A stretch of 64,000 nucleotides of DNA, taken from Ehretia macrophylla (lineage: Eukaryota; Streptophyta; Magnoliopsida; Boraginales; Ehretiaceae). Location of the stretch: assembly GCA_037974665.1 (NCBI GenBank), contig CM075780.1:52679594-52743593 (forward strand), read 5' to 3'. Of this stretch, positions 12,000 through 23,602 are shown in pieces (the stretch's first letter is position 1; each line of letters opens with the position of its first letter). Under the pieces are notes generated by a model. It was given only the letters and a program-made list of their open reading frames with translations. It was not told the DNA's origin and did not search any database. The translations under genes and the position numbers were made by a program.

Positions 12000-14900
12000 T
12001 GTAACGACCCAATCTCTCTTGGAATCAAATCTAATAGTAACAACCCGACCCAATCCCAAAGGCAAGTAAAACGAGAGAAAACATACGGATTTTCCCTTGT
12101 ATTATGGACAATCCAAAATCAAAACCTATTCAATCAAACAATCTCACAACAACAAGCATTCAACATCTCTTAAGCCTTTGACTTTTACACTCAAGTTTAT
12201 TAATATTACAAATCTCAAACCAGACAATGTATACACTTATTACAATTTCACAATGATTAACGAACTCTTCACATTCTAATGACATCAACAAGGCAACATA
12301 ATAGGCTAACTCGAGCAAAACGGCACTCCATGTAAAATAGCCCAAACAACTTGTAAAGCACTTCAATTCTACCTTATTACACCTGAAATTGTTAGAGAAA
12401 AATGGGTGAGCAACCACTTACTTAGTAAGAGGGAAATAAATGTGGGGAGTTTTCGAAAACCCTTTCAAGCATGTAATCAATATTATCCACAATTTAGAAC
12501 ATCAAGGTTATTAAGTGAAAGTGTAACAGGAAAACGGACAGAGTTTCCCCTAAAACTCGGACATTACAGTTCTTCATCTACACATAAAAGACCGTAAACC
12601 ATTTCTAACCCAACATAACTATAATCTTCCATCATCCAATATCCAACAATTCAAGCAAACAACACAAATCCCAACATACTATTCCACAAACTAATTCCTC
12701 AAGATATATGTACAGGTTATTCATCTAAGCCTAAAAGTACTACTTAATAAAGTACATATCATAATTTAAGTTCATAAATACCAAAGTAACAGTTTACATT
12801 TGTACAAATTATACAAACTTCATCACTAACTAATATTTACAAAACTTTAGTATTTTATAACATTCAACATTAATATCTGGGTATTGCCAAACAGTAAGCA
12901 ACTACAGCAGCACACCAGGCGAAAATCAGCATTATCACATAAAGGCGCATTTTCATCAACTTGTTGAGCATATCTTAGTTCATTTTCACCTGAAAGGGCA
13001 GAGAAACGGGGTGAGCTTACAACAACTTAAGCTCAGCGATGAGGGAAATCGGGAAGGGTTCTCAAAATCATTTTCTCCTTTAAAACCTTTTTGAAAACCT
13101 GTGAATGTCATGCACATATTGGCAACAATTATTAAACACATCGCATCAGTTTATAGTAAACAGTCGTATCATTATATAGTAAATACATCGCATCGCTTTA
13201 TAATAAGCATTTAACACATATTAGGGAAAGAATACGATTACGCTATTATAATGCATCTTATCGCACATAGTGGCCGGCCAAATGATTCATCAAATCCCTT
13301 ATGTCTCCCAACATGGGGTATTTCGGATATACCCAAATCCTACGACCTACTCTCCTAAAGTAATAAAGTTTCCTAACGAAAGGGGAATTGGTAATCATAG
13401 TAGCTGAGCTAGACCGACAAGCCCGATGCCGCCCAGAGTTTCTCGACACTACCATGCCAGAAGTAGGTTGCAACCTCTCCAATAACACATTAGATTATGC
13501 AATGCACATTAATCACATAACATGTCGTGTATCACATAGGTAACCACATCGCATAACACTTCACAACACTTTTAGTCTCAACACATAGCTTTACATAATT
13601 CTTGACATATATCGCACATAAACAATAACTCATAGTTCATATTTTAGCCACAAAAATCAATAATAGCACAAATAAACAAGTTCAACATTTTTTAGAATTT
13701 CAGCAGTAGCTAAAATTTGACAACTTAATTACCTAGGTAAATGATCTCCAATTAAACTTATTTTTATATGTATGTGAAGCTCTTCGAGTGTAGATAACTC
13801 TAAAATTAAACAGAACTCAATTCCGGGCTATATTCATTAAGTTATGACTAAAATAGTACAATTGCACAAAACTGTCCAGTTTAACAACGTTTTCTGTCAA
13901 CCTTCAGTTTTTAATTTTTTAGAGGCACTAAATGGTGGAACTAGCCTTAATACCTAAAAAAAAAAAACTTGTTTCAAACTGACCAAGATATGCCCTGCAA
14001 AATTTTCAGAATTTTTCAATTTGGTTTACTAGGTTAAAGGCACCACAAAATTCGAACAAGCAAAATTGTCCAGTTCTAACTCAACTACAGTACATCTCGG
14101 ATTTTAACAATTTCAGGCATGTAAACGATTTTTTCTCAAAAACCTTCCAATATAAGAATTGGTCCTCTAAGAGTCTAGTTTAACATAGAATTTATTCAGA
14201 ATTTTCCCATTAAATATACCTACTCAAACAGTTCACACAATATAACTACCCTAACTAATTCCTGCAAGCATATTCACATATAATCTAGTGTAATACATCA
14301 AAAGCTTACCCAACAACACATATTTATGTATTATAAACCTCTGAAATTCAGTTTGAAAGAGTCCCCTCACCTTAGCTCCTTGAGAAAAGATGATAATACT
14401 TGCAAAAATTGCTCCAAAGTTGCCCTTCCTAAGCTAGTTGGTTGAGTTGCTTTTGTATCTACCTTACCTTCTTCCTCCTTCTTCTTCCTAGCTTCCATCG
14501 CAATTTCTTCCTTCATCTTTGCCTAAGGGTGCCACTAGTTGGGGGGGCTTTGGTAGGTAGGGATTTGTTTTATTTTAAATGGTATTCTTGGGAGATAAGT
14601 CAATAGTTTTGAAAATTTTAGTTTTGCCCCTATTTTTCTTTCTTAGTTGCACTTGTGCTTTGCTTATTTTTTCTTCCTTGGTCATTGGGGTCTAAGTACA
14701 ATTAGTTAAATTCTAACTCTAATTCAAGGCTTAGCTTAATGTCTCACGTAATATTTCAAGTAATTACACTTTAGCCCCTAAAGTCTCTAATAACTACTAA
14801 GTCACCCGAAAGTTAATCTTCTTAATTTTTGAATCCTATCTTATTCTAACTTAGTTTCTAACTTATTTCTATGGCATACAACATAAATTAAGACATATAT

Positions 14901-15618
14901 AATACTAGAGTATATGTAATTATTCACAATATAATATTAATGCACGTGAGTTCAGGACCGGGTCACACAAATACAAGCCTTTAATAAGCAATTAAAACCA
15001 CATACAAGAATTGACTACACAATCAATATATCACTAGTACCTAGCTTCGTGCACATAGTAAATAGCTTTGCATGCTTTTGAAGCTTCAACTAACACTTAA
15101 CTACACCCAAGCAAGCTTGCTACCAATAAACTATCAAATGAAAATGCACAATAACATGAACCCCTCACCTAAGACTTGAATAATTGCATGAAAAATGGCT
15201 TTGCAAGGCTTGATTTCCCTATTTTCTTCCTTCTTTCTTCTTCTTCTTTCTCTTTCTTTTCTCTCTTCCTTCCCTCTCTTGGCCGACTCCTTTTGAGCTC
15301 TCTAGATCCTTATCTTGTTTTGTTTTATCTTATATTTTTGCTAGATTGGGCTAATGGGATTTTAATTATAATCCAACATGATCTCTTAGGCCCAATTCTT
15401 TTTAATCATCTTGTTGATCCTTTTAAGCCCTCCAAAGCCTACTAAATGCTCCTATAATACTACTATCTATGCAATCTACTTATTAACATTAATTTCACTC
15501 ACTCTAAATGCAATGCAAACATACTTCAATTCATATATATCGAGGAACAAACAAATTTTAATGCTACAAATACATGCACATTAATAAAATAATTATATGC
15601 TCAGGCCGGGGTGTGACA
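12000..15618 (-). repeat. 3' LTR of the non-autonomous element, split by an insertion
   Basis: The outer parts, 12000-12505 and 14968-15618, together match the 1,155-bp 5' LTR at 16435-17589. Terminal bases are TGTAACGACC at 12000 and GGGGTGTGACA at 15618. Duplicate ORF pairs such as 12097-12279/16532-16714 and 12160-12417/16595-16852 arise because the two LTRs are copies. They are not genes. Confidence 0.88.
12506..14967 (-). mobile_element. Nested LTR-like insertion (family C) inside the 3' LTR (left arm)
   Basis: A 2.46-kb segment absent from the sister LTR at 16435-17589. On the minus strand it starts TGTGACCCGGTCC, like the other long LTRs here, and carries block A (about 13310-13480) and block B (about 12990-13060). 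Its other end shows the typical GGGGAGACTCTGTCC-like tail near 12520-12560 but lacks the terminal TTACA, so that end appears truncated. I see no clean target duplication. The ORF at 13258-13488 is a reading of block A. The mirror copy is about 31525-33984. Confidence 0.7.
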
Positions 15619-15630
15619 TTCTCCCCACTT
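15619..15630 (-). other. Polypurine tract of the non-autonomous element (left arm)
   Basis: AAGTGGGGAGAA on the minus strand, immediately before the 3' LTR. The right-arm copy is AAGGGGGGAGAA at 30862-30873. Confidence 0.8.
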
Positions 15631-16420
15631 AAAACAATTGCGTCCTCACAATTCTTTCTTCATAAGGCAACTTCGCATTGGGCTGTAACAACTCTGGCTC
15701 AAGCATACAAAATGGAGTACCGAATACCAATTTTGAATACCCAATGTCACATTCTGAATATCAATACCAAATGCCAAGAGCCAAATGTTGAATACCGTAT
15801 AAGAACACCGCACAAGAATACTGATGAGAACCTCAATAAGAATGCCATAAAGAAATACCAAATGAGAATTACTGAATAAGGATGCAAAATAAAGGCTTCG
15901 ATTAAGAACACCAATTAAGAATTCCAAATAATAACTCCCTGAATAAGAGCACCATATAAGCTCCAAATATGAATACCAAACGAGAATTTCAATAAAAAGT
16001 CCAAATAAGAATCCCAAGTAGGAATACTAAAGAAAATACTGAATAAGAAATCAAAACGAGAATACCCAATGAAAATACCAAATATGAATAGCAACAATCG
16101 AACATTGAGCACTGGCCACCAATCATCAATCACCGACCACCGATCATCGATCTCCGATTACCGATCATCAAAGGAGGGGATGGACCACGTAATGTGCGAT
16201 TATCATGTAATGCAACATTATTGTATCATGCAATGCACATTCCACATATTCAAAAGCAATTACCACATTATGAACACTTGTCATGTTATGATCACATAAT
16301 ACACACTTAACACTTTATATACAGGTACCACTTTGTCCATTTAACACATTTCACATGCATGCACTCAAGGGTTACTACCCGACAAACCGAGGACCCTGTC
16401 TTGGCTTATGAGCTGTCTAA

Positions 16421-16432
16421 GCTCTGATACCA
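16421..16432 (-). other. Primer binding site, tRNA-iMet type (left arm)
   Basis: TGGTATCAGAGC on the minus strand, two bases after the end of the 5' LTR. This is the standard complement of the 3' end of plant initiator tRNA-Met. It fixes the element's orientation. Confidence 0.9.
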
Positions 16433-16434
16433 CC

Positions 16435-17589
16435 TGTAAAGACCCCATCCCTCGTGGAATCAAGTCTAATAGTAACAACCCGACCCAATCCCGAAAACAA
16501 GTAAAACGAGGGAAAATGAACGTAGTTTTTCTTGTATTATGGACAATCTAAAATCAAAACCTATTCAATCAAACAATCTCACAACAACAAGCATTCAACA
16601 TCTCTTAAGCCTTTGACTTTTACACTCAAGTTTATTAACATTACAAGTCCCAAACCAAACAATGTACACACTTATTACAATTTCACAATGATTAACGAAC
16701 TCTTCACATTCTAATGACATCGACAAGGCAACATAATAGGCTAACTCGAACAAAACGACACTCCATGCAAAATAGACCGAACAACTTGTAAAGCACTTCA
16801 ATTCTACCTTGCTACACTTCAAATTGTTAGAGAAAAAAAGGTAAGCAACCACGTGCTCAATGAGGGGGAAAATAAATATGGGGAGTCTTCGAAAACCCTC
16901 TAAAGCATGTAATCAATATTATAACTACACCTTGGATCATCAATACAAGCCTTTAATAAGTAATTAAAACTACATACAATAATTGACCACACAAGCAGTA
17001 CATCACTAGTACCTAGCTTCTTGCACATAGTAAATAGCTCTGCATGCTTTTGAGCTTCAACTAACACCTAACTACACCCAAGCAAGCTTGCTACCAACAA
17101 AATATCAAATGAAAATGCACAACAACATGAACCCCTCACCTAAGACTTGAAGAATTGCATGAAAAATGGCTTTGCAAGGCTTGATTTCCCTATTTTCATC
17201 CTTCTTTCTTCTTCTTCTTTCTCTTTCTTTTCTCTCTTCTTTCCCTCTATTGGCCGACTCCTTTTGAGCTCTCTAGATCCTTCTCTTATTTAAATTTATC
17301 TTATATTTTTGCTAGATTGGGCTAATGGGCTTTTAATTATAATCCAACATGATCTCTTAGGCCCAATTCATTTTAATCATCATGTTGATCCTATTAAGCC
17401 CTCCAAAGCCCACTAAATGCTCCTATAATACTACTATCTATGCAATTTACTTATTAACATTAATTTTACTCACTCTAAATGCAATACAAACACACTTCAA
17501 TTCATATATATAGAGGAACAAGCAAATTTTAATGCTACAAATACATGTACATTAATAAAATAATTATAAGCTCAGCCCGGGGTATGACA
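16435..17589 (-). repeat. 5' LTR of the non-autonomous element (left arm)
   Basis: A 1,155-bp intact LTR, TGTAAAGACC at 16435 to GGTATGACA at 17589. It shows what the 3' LTR looked like before its nested insertion. A pyrimidine/purine-rich stretch lies at 17185-17260. Confidence 0.88.
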
Positions 17590-17900
17590 AGATTCCTCCT
17601 TATTTATTTTATTTTTAGTATAGTACCTCAACTAATAAACATGGTACCATCCGGGATAAAATTTGTATATTTTCTCGCATTGTCTCAACGATTAAAAGTG
17701 TATTTTGCCTTCCTTTAGGGTTTATCAAAAAATATAAAAAGTTTACCTTGTTTGATAGGAAGTTACGACATTTGATATTATTTTTAACGAGTAAATGGAT
17801 GGACACACTCCTGTAAACCGGTTACATTGTGAAAGAACACAACCATGTATGAAGTCTCTAGGTTTACGTAGATGATGATCATAGAGATCATTTTTATGCT

Positions 17901-18110
17901 ATGCTTAGGGCTAAATTAAGCTTTAGCCGAATCATAGATCTATTTACGAATGAGACAATTTGGTTTGACAACATTGGATTAATTAGAAAAGACTTGTACA
18001 ATGTTTTCGACCTTAATGACCAAACAAAAATTACGATAGGGGATACCGATGTTGCATTTCCATATTTGCAAGGTAAAAAAGGATTATTAGAAACAAATAT
18101 TTTTTTTTAA
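17901..18110 (+). CDS. Unrecognised 69-aa ORF, conserved in both arms
   Basis: The reading begins MLRAKLSFSRIIDL and continues through an NETIWFDNIGLIRKDL segment to FPYLQGKKG, with a normal mixed, mildly acidic composition rather than the low-complexity look of the neighbouring frames. Upstream, an in-frame YVDDDHRDHFYA-like reading suggests the original frame may have been longer. In the right arm (minus, 28305-28577) the residues are almost unchanged, but a one-base difference in a homopolymer changes the tail. It could be a captured gene fragment or a decayed element domain. I cannot assign a function. Confidence 0.3.
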   Translation: MLRAKLSFSRIIDLFTNETIWFDNIGLIRKDLYNVFDLNDQTKITIGDTDVAFPYLQGKKGLLETNIFF

Positions 18111-19823
18111 TTTATATAATCCCGTGCATCATTCTCTTTTTCTCTTTATTTATCTTTTTTTCTTCCTTTAGTTTTTGGTTTTAGAATATTTATTGGTTGA
18201 GGTTTAGTAAGAGAATTTTAAACTCGAGCAGGTATGGGTTGGGTTTGGTAAAGAACTATAGTAATAGGGTGTGTGTTGGGTTTTAGAAACTTTAGCGATT
18301 ATCCGAACTATTGCCATTCATCAGACAAGTCTATACAAGCTGCAATGCTTCATTAGTTCATCCTTTCACATGACAAATATCCTTTCCGTATATTAACATA
18401 TCACTTTATTAAGTACGATGCGCGTTTTATCTTATTAGATAGACGATTTATGATAAATGATACAATGTTAACAATAGTACTAGAAATTTTAATATTTCCT
18501 CCCAAAATTTCAACATTTCCTCCTAAATTTTAGGTCCTTCATATGATTTCAAAACCCATCCTAGAAATACTACTATTCTCACATCTTTTAATGTTTAATC
18601 TACACAACACAACACCACATCTCATAAACACTATTTGGCTAAAACTTTTTTTTTGGGTCAAAATTGTCTGAAGTTCTCATGCTTGAAGTTAAAATCGAAG
18701 CTCTATTGCATTCGTGTATTTTTATTGTTTATAATAATAATTTTTTTACTTTATTTTAATGTTTAAGTGAATTATGTAATATATAGAATGAATATGAAGA
18801 TGGCTATTGCTAAGTATATTTTGTTCTTCAACATTGGCAACAACGTTTCTTTGTTACTTAGACATTGCTTGTTATGTTTCTTTACTTAGCTACAATTTTT
18901 TCCTTTTTTTGAATTACACCTACATAATTCAATTCTCCATACTTGTTTGGCTTAGTTTGATTCTTAGATTTTTCATTCCAAGTGAATGCCAATAATTTGT
19001 CATTTATAATTACTTGGCATTTTTTTTTTGCAAGTGAACACCAAGCGTCTTAAACTGGCCCTTTACTAAGTTTTTGGATAGTTGACTTTTTTTTGCTTCA
19101 AGAATTTGTGAGGAACTTTAACAAGGATTGATTAACTATCTCATGCAATGCCAAGGATAATGAAAATATACAACAAAAAATGGACATACCCAACATTTTC
19201 AAATGTTTTAAGGACTAGAAGTGGTTTGTTACATGGGTTCGATGCAAAGCCAAAAGCCTCACAAAGAGTTATTGATCTCTAATTCAATTCCAGTCACCCT
19301 CTCAGAAAACGTTATACTCAAATAATATCAAAGCCAAAAAAGTAAAAAATTCCCAGATGTTAAGTCAAGTATTCATCTCTAATTTAATTCTAGTCACCCT
19401 CTCAAAAAAAAAAAAAAACATTCTTCCATTTGTTATCACACATGCGAAAATTTTCAATTACATCAATATATTTTAAACACAAACACAATTCAGAGTCAGA
19501 CATTTTTATAGGAAACTTTTGATCCAAAAGAAATGTTCTAATTTACTACCGCAAAAATGTAAAATAGAGATTCGAAACTGATGTCATCGGTTAGATGCTA
19601 ATAGAATACAAAATGAGCACAAATGTATAAATAACAACCATTTTACCAACCTATTAATGGTGCTTTCACATACTGCAAATGAATGATTAACGACAAAAGT
19701 TCAAGAGCATCTAGACAACAAGAACAAAACATTGGGATTTTGCAGACACTCGTTTTGTCAACAATCATCTAAATACAGAAAAACCATAAGGGCTGGTTAA
19801 TGAGTATGGATCAACAGACATGT

Positions 19824-19916
19824 TCAAAAGACTAGCATTTTCCCATCAAATTTCAAAAAGAGAAAGTGGTTAGGGTGAAGGAAGAATATATAATGGTGGG
19901 GGTGTTGAATCGCCAT
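19824..19916 (-). CDS. Possible 30-aa ORF behind a UTR-like leader (left arm)
   Basis: A short frame starting MAIQHPHHY and ending KMLVF-stop, preceded on the minus strand by a CTCTCT/GAGAGA-rich leader of the sort seen in plant 5' UTRs. The right-arm copy (26554-26646) keeps the same length and stop, with His for Gln at residue 4 and Leu for Ile at residue 10. It could be a first coding exon of a captured gene or a chance ORF. There is no recognised domain. Confidence 0.2.
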   Translation of the reverse strand: MAIQHPHHYIFFLHPNHFLFLKFDGKMLVF

Positions 19917-20349
19917 AGCTGTAGAGGATAGAGAGAAGAGACTCTCTGAGAGAGAGGTAGCAAAAAGTGAGAGAGTAAATGTGAGAGAAATAGTAGAGAA
20001 TAGGTGAGTTTCTGATCTGGTATGACTCTTCTGACATGTTTGCAGACTTAGGAAATGAGCAAAGGGTGTTTTCGTAATCTGCTATTTTTTATTAATAGTG
20101 TCGGGGTACTTAAATATTTTTCAAAAGCTTAGATGTTAGATCATGCAATTATAAAAAGTGAAAGGACTAGCCGTCAAAAAAAAAAATGGTTATTTTGAAG
20201 GCCGATATACCGACAAAGAGAACGAACTTTGACAAAACAAGCCTATAAAAGAAATGGAAATATGTTGTCTTGATGTTCTATTTTACTTGCTAAATCTATG
20301 TATTTTATGTGTATGAGTGTGTGTTCATACGTATATTTTATGAATATGA

Positions 20350-20601
20350 GTGCGTATTCATACGTATACTTGTATCTGCAGAGTCATAAGCAAGACTTTG
20401 ATGCAACACTTCAAAACATTTGGAGCCTCATCTTTGGAAGATTATGAGGGCCGGGACAAATGTACCGCAATTTTATTATTGCGAAGAGAAACGCAATTCT
20501 CTCTTCTGTTATCAGTTTTGCTTAATCTATTGATTATTGTATCCCTTATGATTTGGATTTTTGTGCTTAGGCATCTTTTATTAATTTCACATCATTCATG
20601 A
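20350..20601 (+). CDS. Unrecognised 83-aa ORF, possible exon fragment (left arm)
   Basis: The frame is open from MRIHTYTCI to a hydrophobic tail that would form a membrane segment (about residues 50-80), and it is kept in the right arm with two residue changes (25870-26121). An alternative frame over 20370-20450 follows a TTGTATCTGCAG acceptor-like site and reads DFDATLQNIWSLIFGRL before a stop. That looks more like an exon, so the true coding frame, if any, is uncertain. I recognise no family. Confidence 0.2.
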   Translation: MRIHTYTCICRVISKTLMQHFKTFGASSLEDYEGRDKCTAILLLRRETQFSLLLSVLLNLLIIVSLMIWIFVLRHLLLISHHS

Positions 20602-21404
20602 AAGACACAAACGATTTATCTTATAATTATTTTGTAATCATGGTTTCTCTCTTCCAACTAAAGGCAAAGGCAGTTGAAATAAGAGCATTGTTATATATAA
20701 CTTGATTCTCATTATTTATTTTTCGCCTCTTATGTGCATATCTAATTGACATGTTAAAAGAAGAGACCCTAAAAATAAATAAATGATGAAAAAATGGTGA
20801 TACCTGACATTTCCTTTTGACATAAAATCATCTCGAACAACTTTACTATTTTAGAAATTTTTTATTTCAATTTATTCTAATAATATTTTTCATTTCTAAT
20901 GAACCCCTACCATAGGAGTTATTTACTTCAAATTCACTCCAACAACACTCCTTATTCCAATTTCATAGTAAACAGCTATAAAAAACAAATTAAGTAACAT
21001 GATACTTCTCTCCAACTTTGAGAGGTCATGCCGTCTTTAGTTTGAAGAACCCCTAAAAATTAAGAGGGCACTTAGGTAAGCTATTGAAGATCGTGACCAA
21101 TACGGTGAGAGATCGGTCACTTGCACAGCAAAAATAAAGCAAGGAACACACAGAAAAGTAAAAGACATGAAGAAGAAAACAATGCCATTCTTTGAATACA
21201 CTAGCCATAAACTATTTTGATGCTTTTTCAATTCTTTTTCCTCCTGATACCGCTGCCATTACTATGAACCATTTTCAACCTTTTACTTAATTAGTTATTG
21301 ATTAGCATTTCTTTATAACTTGGAGCATACTATTGCTTGCTCTTTCAACTTTCGCGTGTAGAGTTGACTGCCTGACATGCATCCGTACAGTGAAAGCATG
21401 CCAT

Positions 21405-21448
21405 CACTACAGGAAAAGGGTAGCATAGGTGGCCTGTTTTTTACTTGA
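21405..21448 (+). mobile_element. CACTA element end stub (left arm)
   Basis: CACTACAGGAAAAGGG at 21405, continuing TAGCATAGGTGGCC, matches the terminus of the CACTA element that ends at 25066 in the other arm. It stops at a TGA (21446-21448) and jumps to the inner arm segment. The missing 1,641 bp is present in the right arm, with TCA (the complement of TGA) at both ends of the missing piece, which indicates a microhomology deletion. Confidence 0.82.
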
Positions 21449-21764
21449 CGGGTTGAGAACAAATTTCTACTTTAGAAGAAAATTATTTAGGTCTGACAAA
21501 TAGCTCTCTAATGCTAATAAAATTCATATTATATGAATTCCAATACTAATTATGAGAGTCATTAAATTCGAGCGTAAAATTCATATTTTATGAATCGCAA
21601 TACCAACTATAAGAGTCATTAAGTCCAAGTCGGGCCTAATAGCAATCCACTTTGGAATATATAGCTATTGTCTGCCAAACTCACTTACCCAAGTCGATGC
21701 ATGGAAAAAGGATCAAGTGTCATTATTTTTTTTTTGTATTTTCCTTTTCTCTCTTTTCTTTTTC
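21449..21764 (+). repeat. Inner arm segment (left)
   Basis: 316 bases plus the TGA junction mirror 23066-23384. It contains two short near-repeats of TATGAATTCCAATACTAATT type (21530-21615). The ORF at 21652-21918 starts here but crosses the palindrome breakpoint, so I do not count it as a gene. Confidence 0.85.
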
Positions 21765-22424
21765 GCTTTCTTTTGCTCCTTCCCACTTTCTTCTTTTGAC
21801 CGAAAAGTTGTTCCTCCTTTACTTTTGTTCTCTCTCCTACTCTTTTCCTTCCTTCATTGAGCAATCAAATGGTGTTATTTTACTCCCATCATCGAGCAAT
21901 CAAATGTTTTTATTTTGAGTAAGTGGCTAAAAAATAAATAAAAACACCAAAAACAATGACTATTTTACTAATTACCATTAAGGACATTTAGCATTATCCA
22001 ATTGGTTTGATTGGAATTGAAGTTTTTTCTTTTTTTTTTTCTAAAAAAAAAAAAGAGAATGTCCTTGTAATTTAACAATTATCTAATGGTGTTCAAAGTT
22101 ATGGGAGAATCTAGGCAAAATTTAAAGTTCATAGGGGATTTTATATTTATGGATAAAGACATGAAAATAATGGGAGTCTACCTTTAAAGAAATATGTTGA
22201 TTTTATATATGAATTCAAAAAGTTGAAGACCAATAATTCCAAACAAAGAGGCCACGCTTTTTAATAATCTCTATAAGCATTAGGACGACCTTATAGTTGC
22301 TTTCTTTTATCCATAATGGCTATTTTTCACATTGGATTACCTCTAGCCATCAAGGAAAAATAGTTAGTAAAATTTGTGTATTGCAAAGGAAAAAGACTAC
22401 ACACTAGTGTGTCGCTTTTGGCTA
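21765..22424. other. Asymmetric palindrome centre, no gene seen
   Basis: AT-rich sequence with no mirror copy. It contains a pyrimidine-rich stretch, a short direct repeat GAGCAATCAAATG (near 21858 and 21894), and poly-T/poly-A runs near 22030-22055. No coding domain was recognised. Confidence 0.6.
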
Positions 22425-23066
22425 CAGTGTGTTGGGATTGAGGGAAGGAAATTTAATAAAGGAAAGGACATGAGAGTATCATAAAGGAGAGGAGGGGAGA
22501 GTATTAAATTATGTTTGGATTGGATAATTTGAGGAAATGAGAGTATCATAAAAGATGATGAATGTTATTTGTTTGGATTAAAGGGTGTGTTTGGATTGAG
22601 GGGAAGGAAGTTTAATAATAGATTGGAAGGGAGAGTATCATAAATAAAATAAATAGAGGGAGTTAAATTATGTTTGGATTGTATAATTTTATAAAGGAGA
22701 GTATCATAAAGGATGATGAGTGTTCTTTATTTAGATTAGAAGAAAAATGGAAGTGAGAGAAATTTTTTTTTGTGTAAAATGATTTTTATAATTTTTTCTT
22801 AAATTATATAAACTTTCATATGGTTGGTTTTAATATAATTTATGTAATGATAAAGAATAATATAGTTTTCACATAAAATAATATTTTTCTCCCTTTTCAT
22901 TTTACTCCAAATTGGAGGAATGATGTTTGAAGATAATGAAGGGACCAATACCCTCCCCTCTTTACCCTCACCATCCATTAACTTTTAAACAAAACAGCAT
23001 AAAGGACCACTGCCTCCCCTCCATTACCACTCCCTTCCTCCCATTTCCCCCAATCCAAACACACTG
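22425..23066. mobile_element. hAT-like MITE at the palindrome axis
   Basis: About 640 bp with inverted ends CAGTGTGTTGGGATTG (22425) and, as reverse complement, CAGTGTGTTTGGATTG (ending 23066). Inside, a block including GAGAGTATCATAAA and TTAAATTATGTTTGGATTG is repeated about 150 bases apart, and an internal GTGTGTTTGGATTG copy sits at 22586. CAGTGTG-type ends are hAT-like. No matching 8-bp flank was seen, and the right end coincides with the start of the right arm. Confidence 0.6.
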
Positions 23067-23384
23067 AAAAAGAAAAAAGAGAAAAGGAAAATACAAAAAA
23101 AAAAATAATGACACTTAATCCTTTTTCCATGCATCGACTTGGGTAGGTGAGTTTGGCAGACAATAGCTATCTATTCCAAAGTGGATTTCTATTAGGCCCG
23201 ACTTGGACTTAATGACTCTTATAGTTGGTATTGCGATTCACATAATATGAATTTTATGCTCGAACTTAATGACTCTCATAATTAGTATTGGGATTCATAT
23301 AATATGAATTTTATTAGCATAGAGAGCTATTTGTCAGACCTAAATATTTTTCTTCTAAAGTAAAAATTTGTTCTCAACCCGTCA

Positions 23385-23602
23385 GTTTGGCAGAAATTTG
23401 CTACTGAATTGGTGAACAATGCACGACGTGTCTCGCAACCTTCCAGTTAAAAACAGAGAAATGCTAATCATGTAAATAAATACTCCTAAATTTTAGTCTA
23501 AGGATGTTGTAGTCATTGATCCATTTCATAAGATCTAGACGACAAGGAGGAGGATGATTTATATGGCAGAGACGGAAAGCTATATTTATGGGCCGCAACA
23601 TA
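23385..23602. other. Right-arm-only flank of the CACTA element
   Basis: 218 bases between the inner arm segment and the CACTA end, with no mirror because of the left-arm deletion. No gene seen. Confidence 0.6.

Larger units (their letters stand above)
15619..16434 (-). mobile_element. Internal region of the non-autonomous element (left arm)
   Basis: 816 bp between the LTRs. Much of it (about 15700-16090) is a degenerate tandem repeat with a period near 15 bases; on the minus strand the core is TTCTTATTTGGTATTC. Next to it are GATCGGTGATC-type repeats (16110-16170) and GCATTACATGAT-type repeats (16180-16260). The minus-strand ORF 15646-16017 (123 codons) is an aromatic-rich translation of the repeat and has an open mirror at 30475-30846. 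I recognise no domain. The openness may come from the repeat's composition. Confidence 0.75.
12000..17589 (-). mobile_element. Non-autonomous LTR retrotransposon (left arm), nested LTR inside
   Basis: Read on the minus strand: 5' LTR 17589-16435, primer site 16432-16421, an internal region of about 0.8 kb, a polypurine tract, and 3' LTR 15618-12000, which is enlarged by a nested insertion (12506-14967). Flanks are GGATT (11995-11999) and AGATT (17590-17594), a 4/5 match to a target duplication. There is no gag or pol, so mobility would need another element's proteins. The complete mirror copy, in plus orientation, is 28889-34489. Confidence 0.9.
17590..21404. other. Non-LTR core of the left arm; no confirmed gene
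   Basis: About 3.8 kb between the LTR element and the CACTA end, mirrored at 25067-28888. Sampled stretches are about 97-98% identical to the mirror. It holds several small ORFs preserved in both copies and pyrimidine-rich, possibly 5'-UTR-like sequence near 19920-19990. Homopolymer A/T runs are frequent (19021-19029, 19406-19420). The sequence at 20820-20990 is MITE-like (ACTCCAACAACACTCC). I recognise no known gene family here. Confidence 0.6.
695..21764 (+). repeat. Left arm of a ~45-kb imperfect palindrome
   Basis: This interval is the reverse complement of 23066-45789 over its whole length, including the nested insertions and the non-repetitive core. Landmarks pair in mirror order: CACTA end 21405 with 25066, the 93-base ORF 19824-19916 with 26554-26646, LTR element 12000-17589 with 28889-34489, solo LTR 6466-9741 with 36748-40019, and solo LTR 2101-5466 with 41019-44386. 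The main length difference is a 1,641-bp segment missing here next to the CACTA end. Sampled core stretches differ by about 2-3% and LTR stretches by about 5-7%. The outer end falls inside an LTR, so the arm may once have extended further. Confidence 0.95.

Noticed and set aside
12160-12417. 85-aa ORF found four times (12160, 16595, 29640, 34072) as a conserved small gene family
   Set aside because: The copies are simply the two LTRs of one retrotransposon in two palindrome arms, so the repetition is explained without coding function.
15176-15445. 89-aa ORF (mirror 31047-31316) as a secreted or membrane peptide
   Set aside because: It reads a TTCTTC pyrimidine tract in the LTR; the Ser/Phe/Leu-rich translation is a composition effect.
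18807-18995. 62-aa hydrophobic ORF (mirror 27477-27665) as a membrane protein
   Set aside because: Wholly hydrophobic AT-rich reading with no start context or domain; similar to random frames in T-rich DNA.
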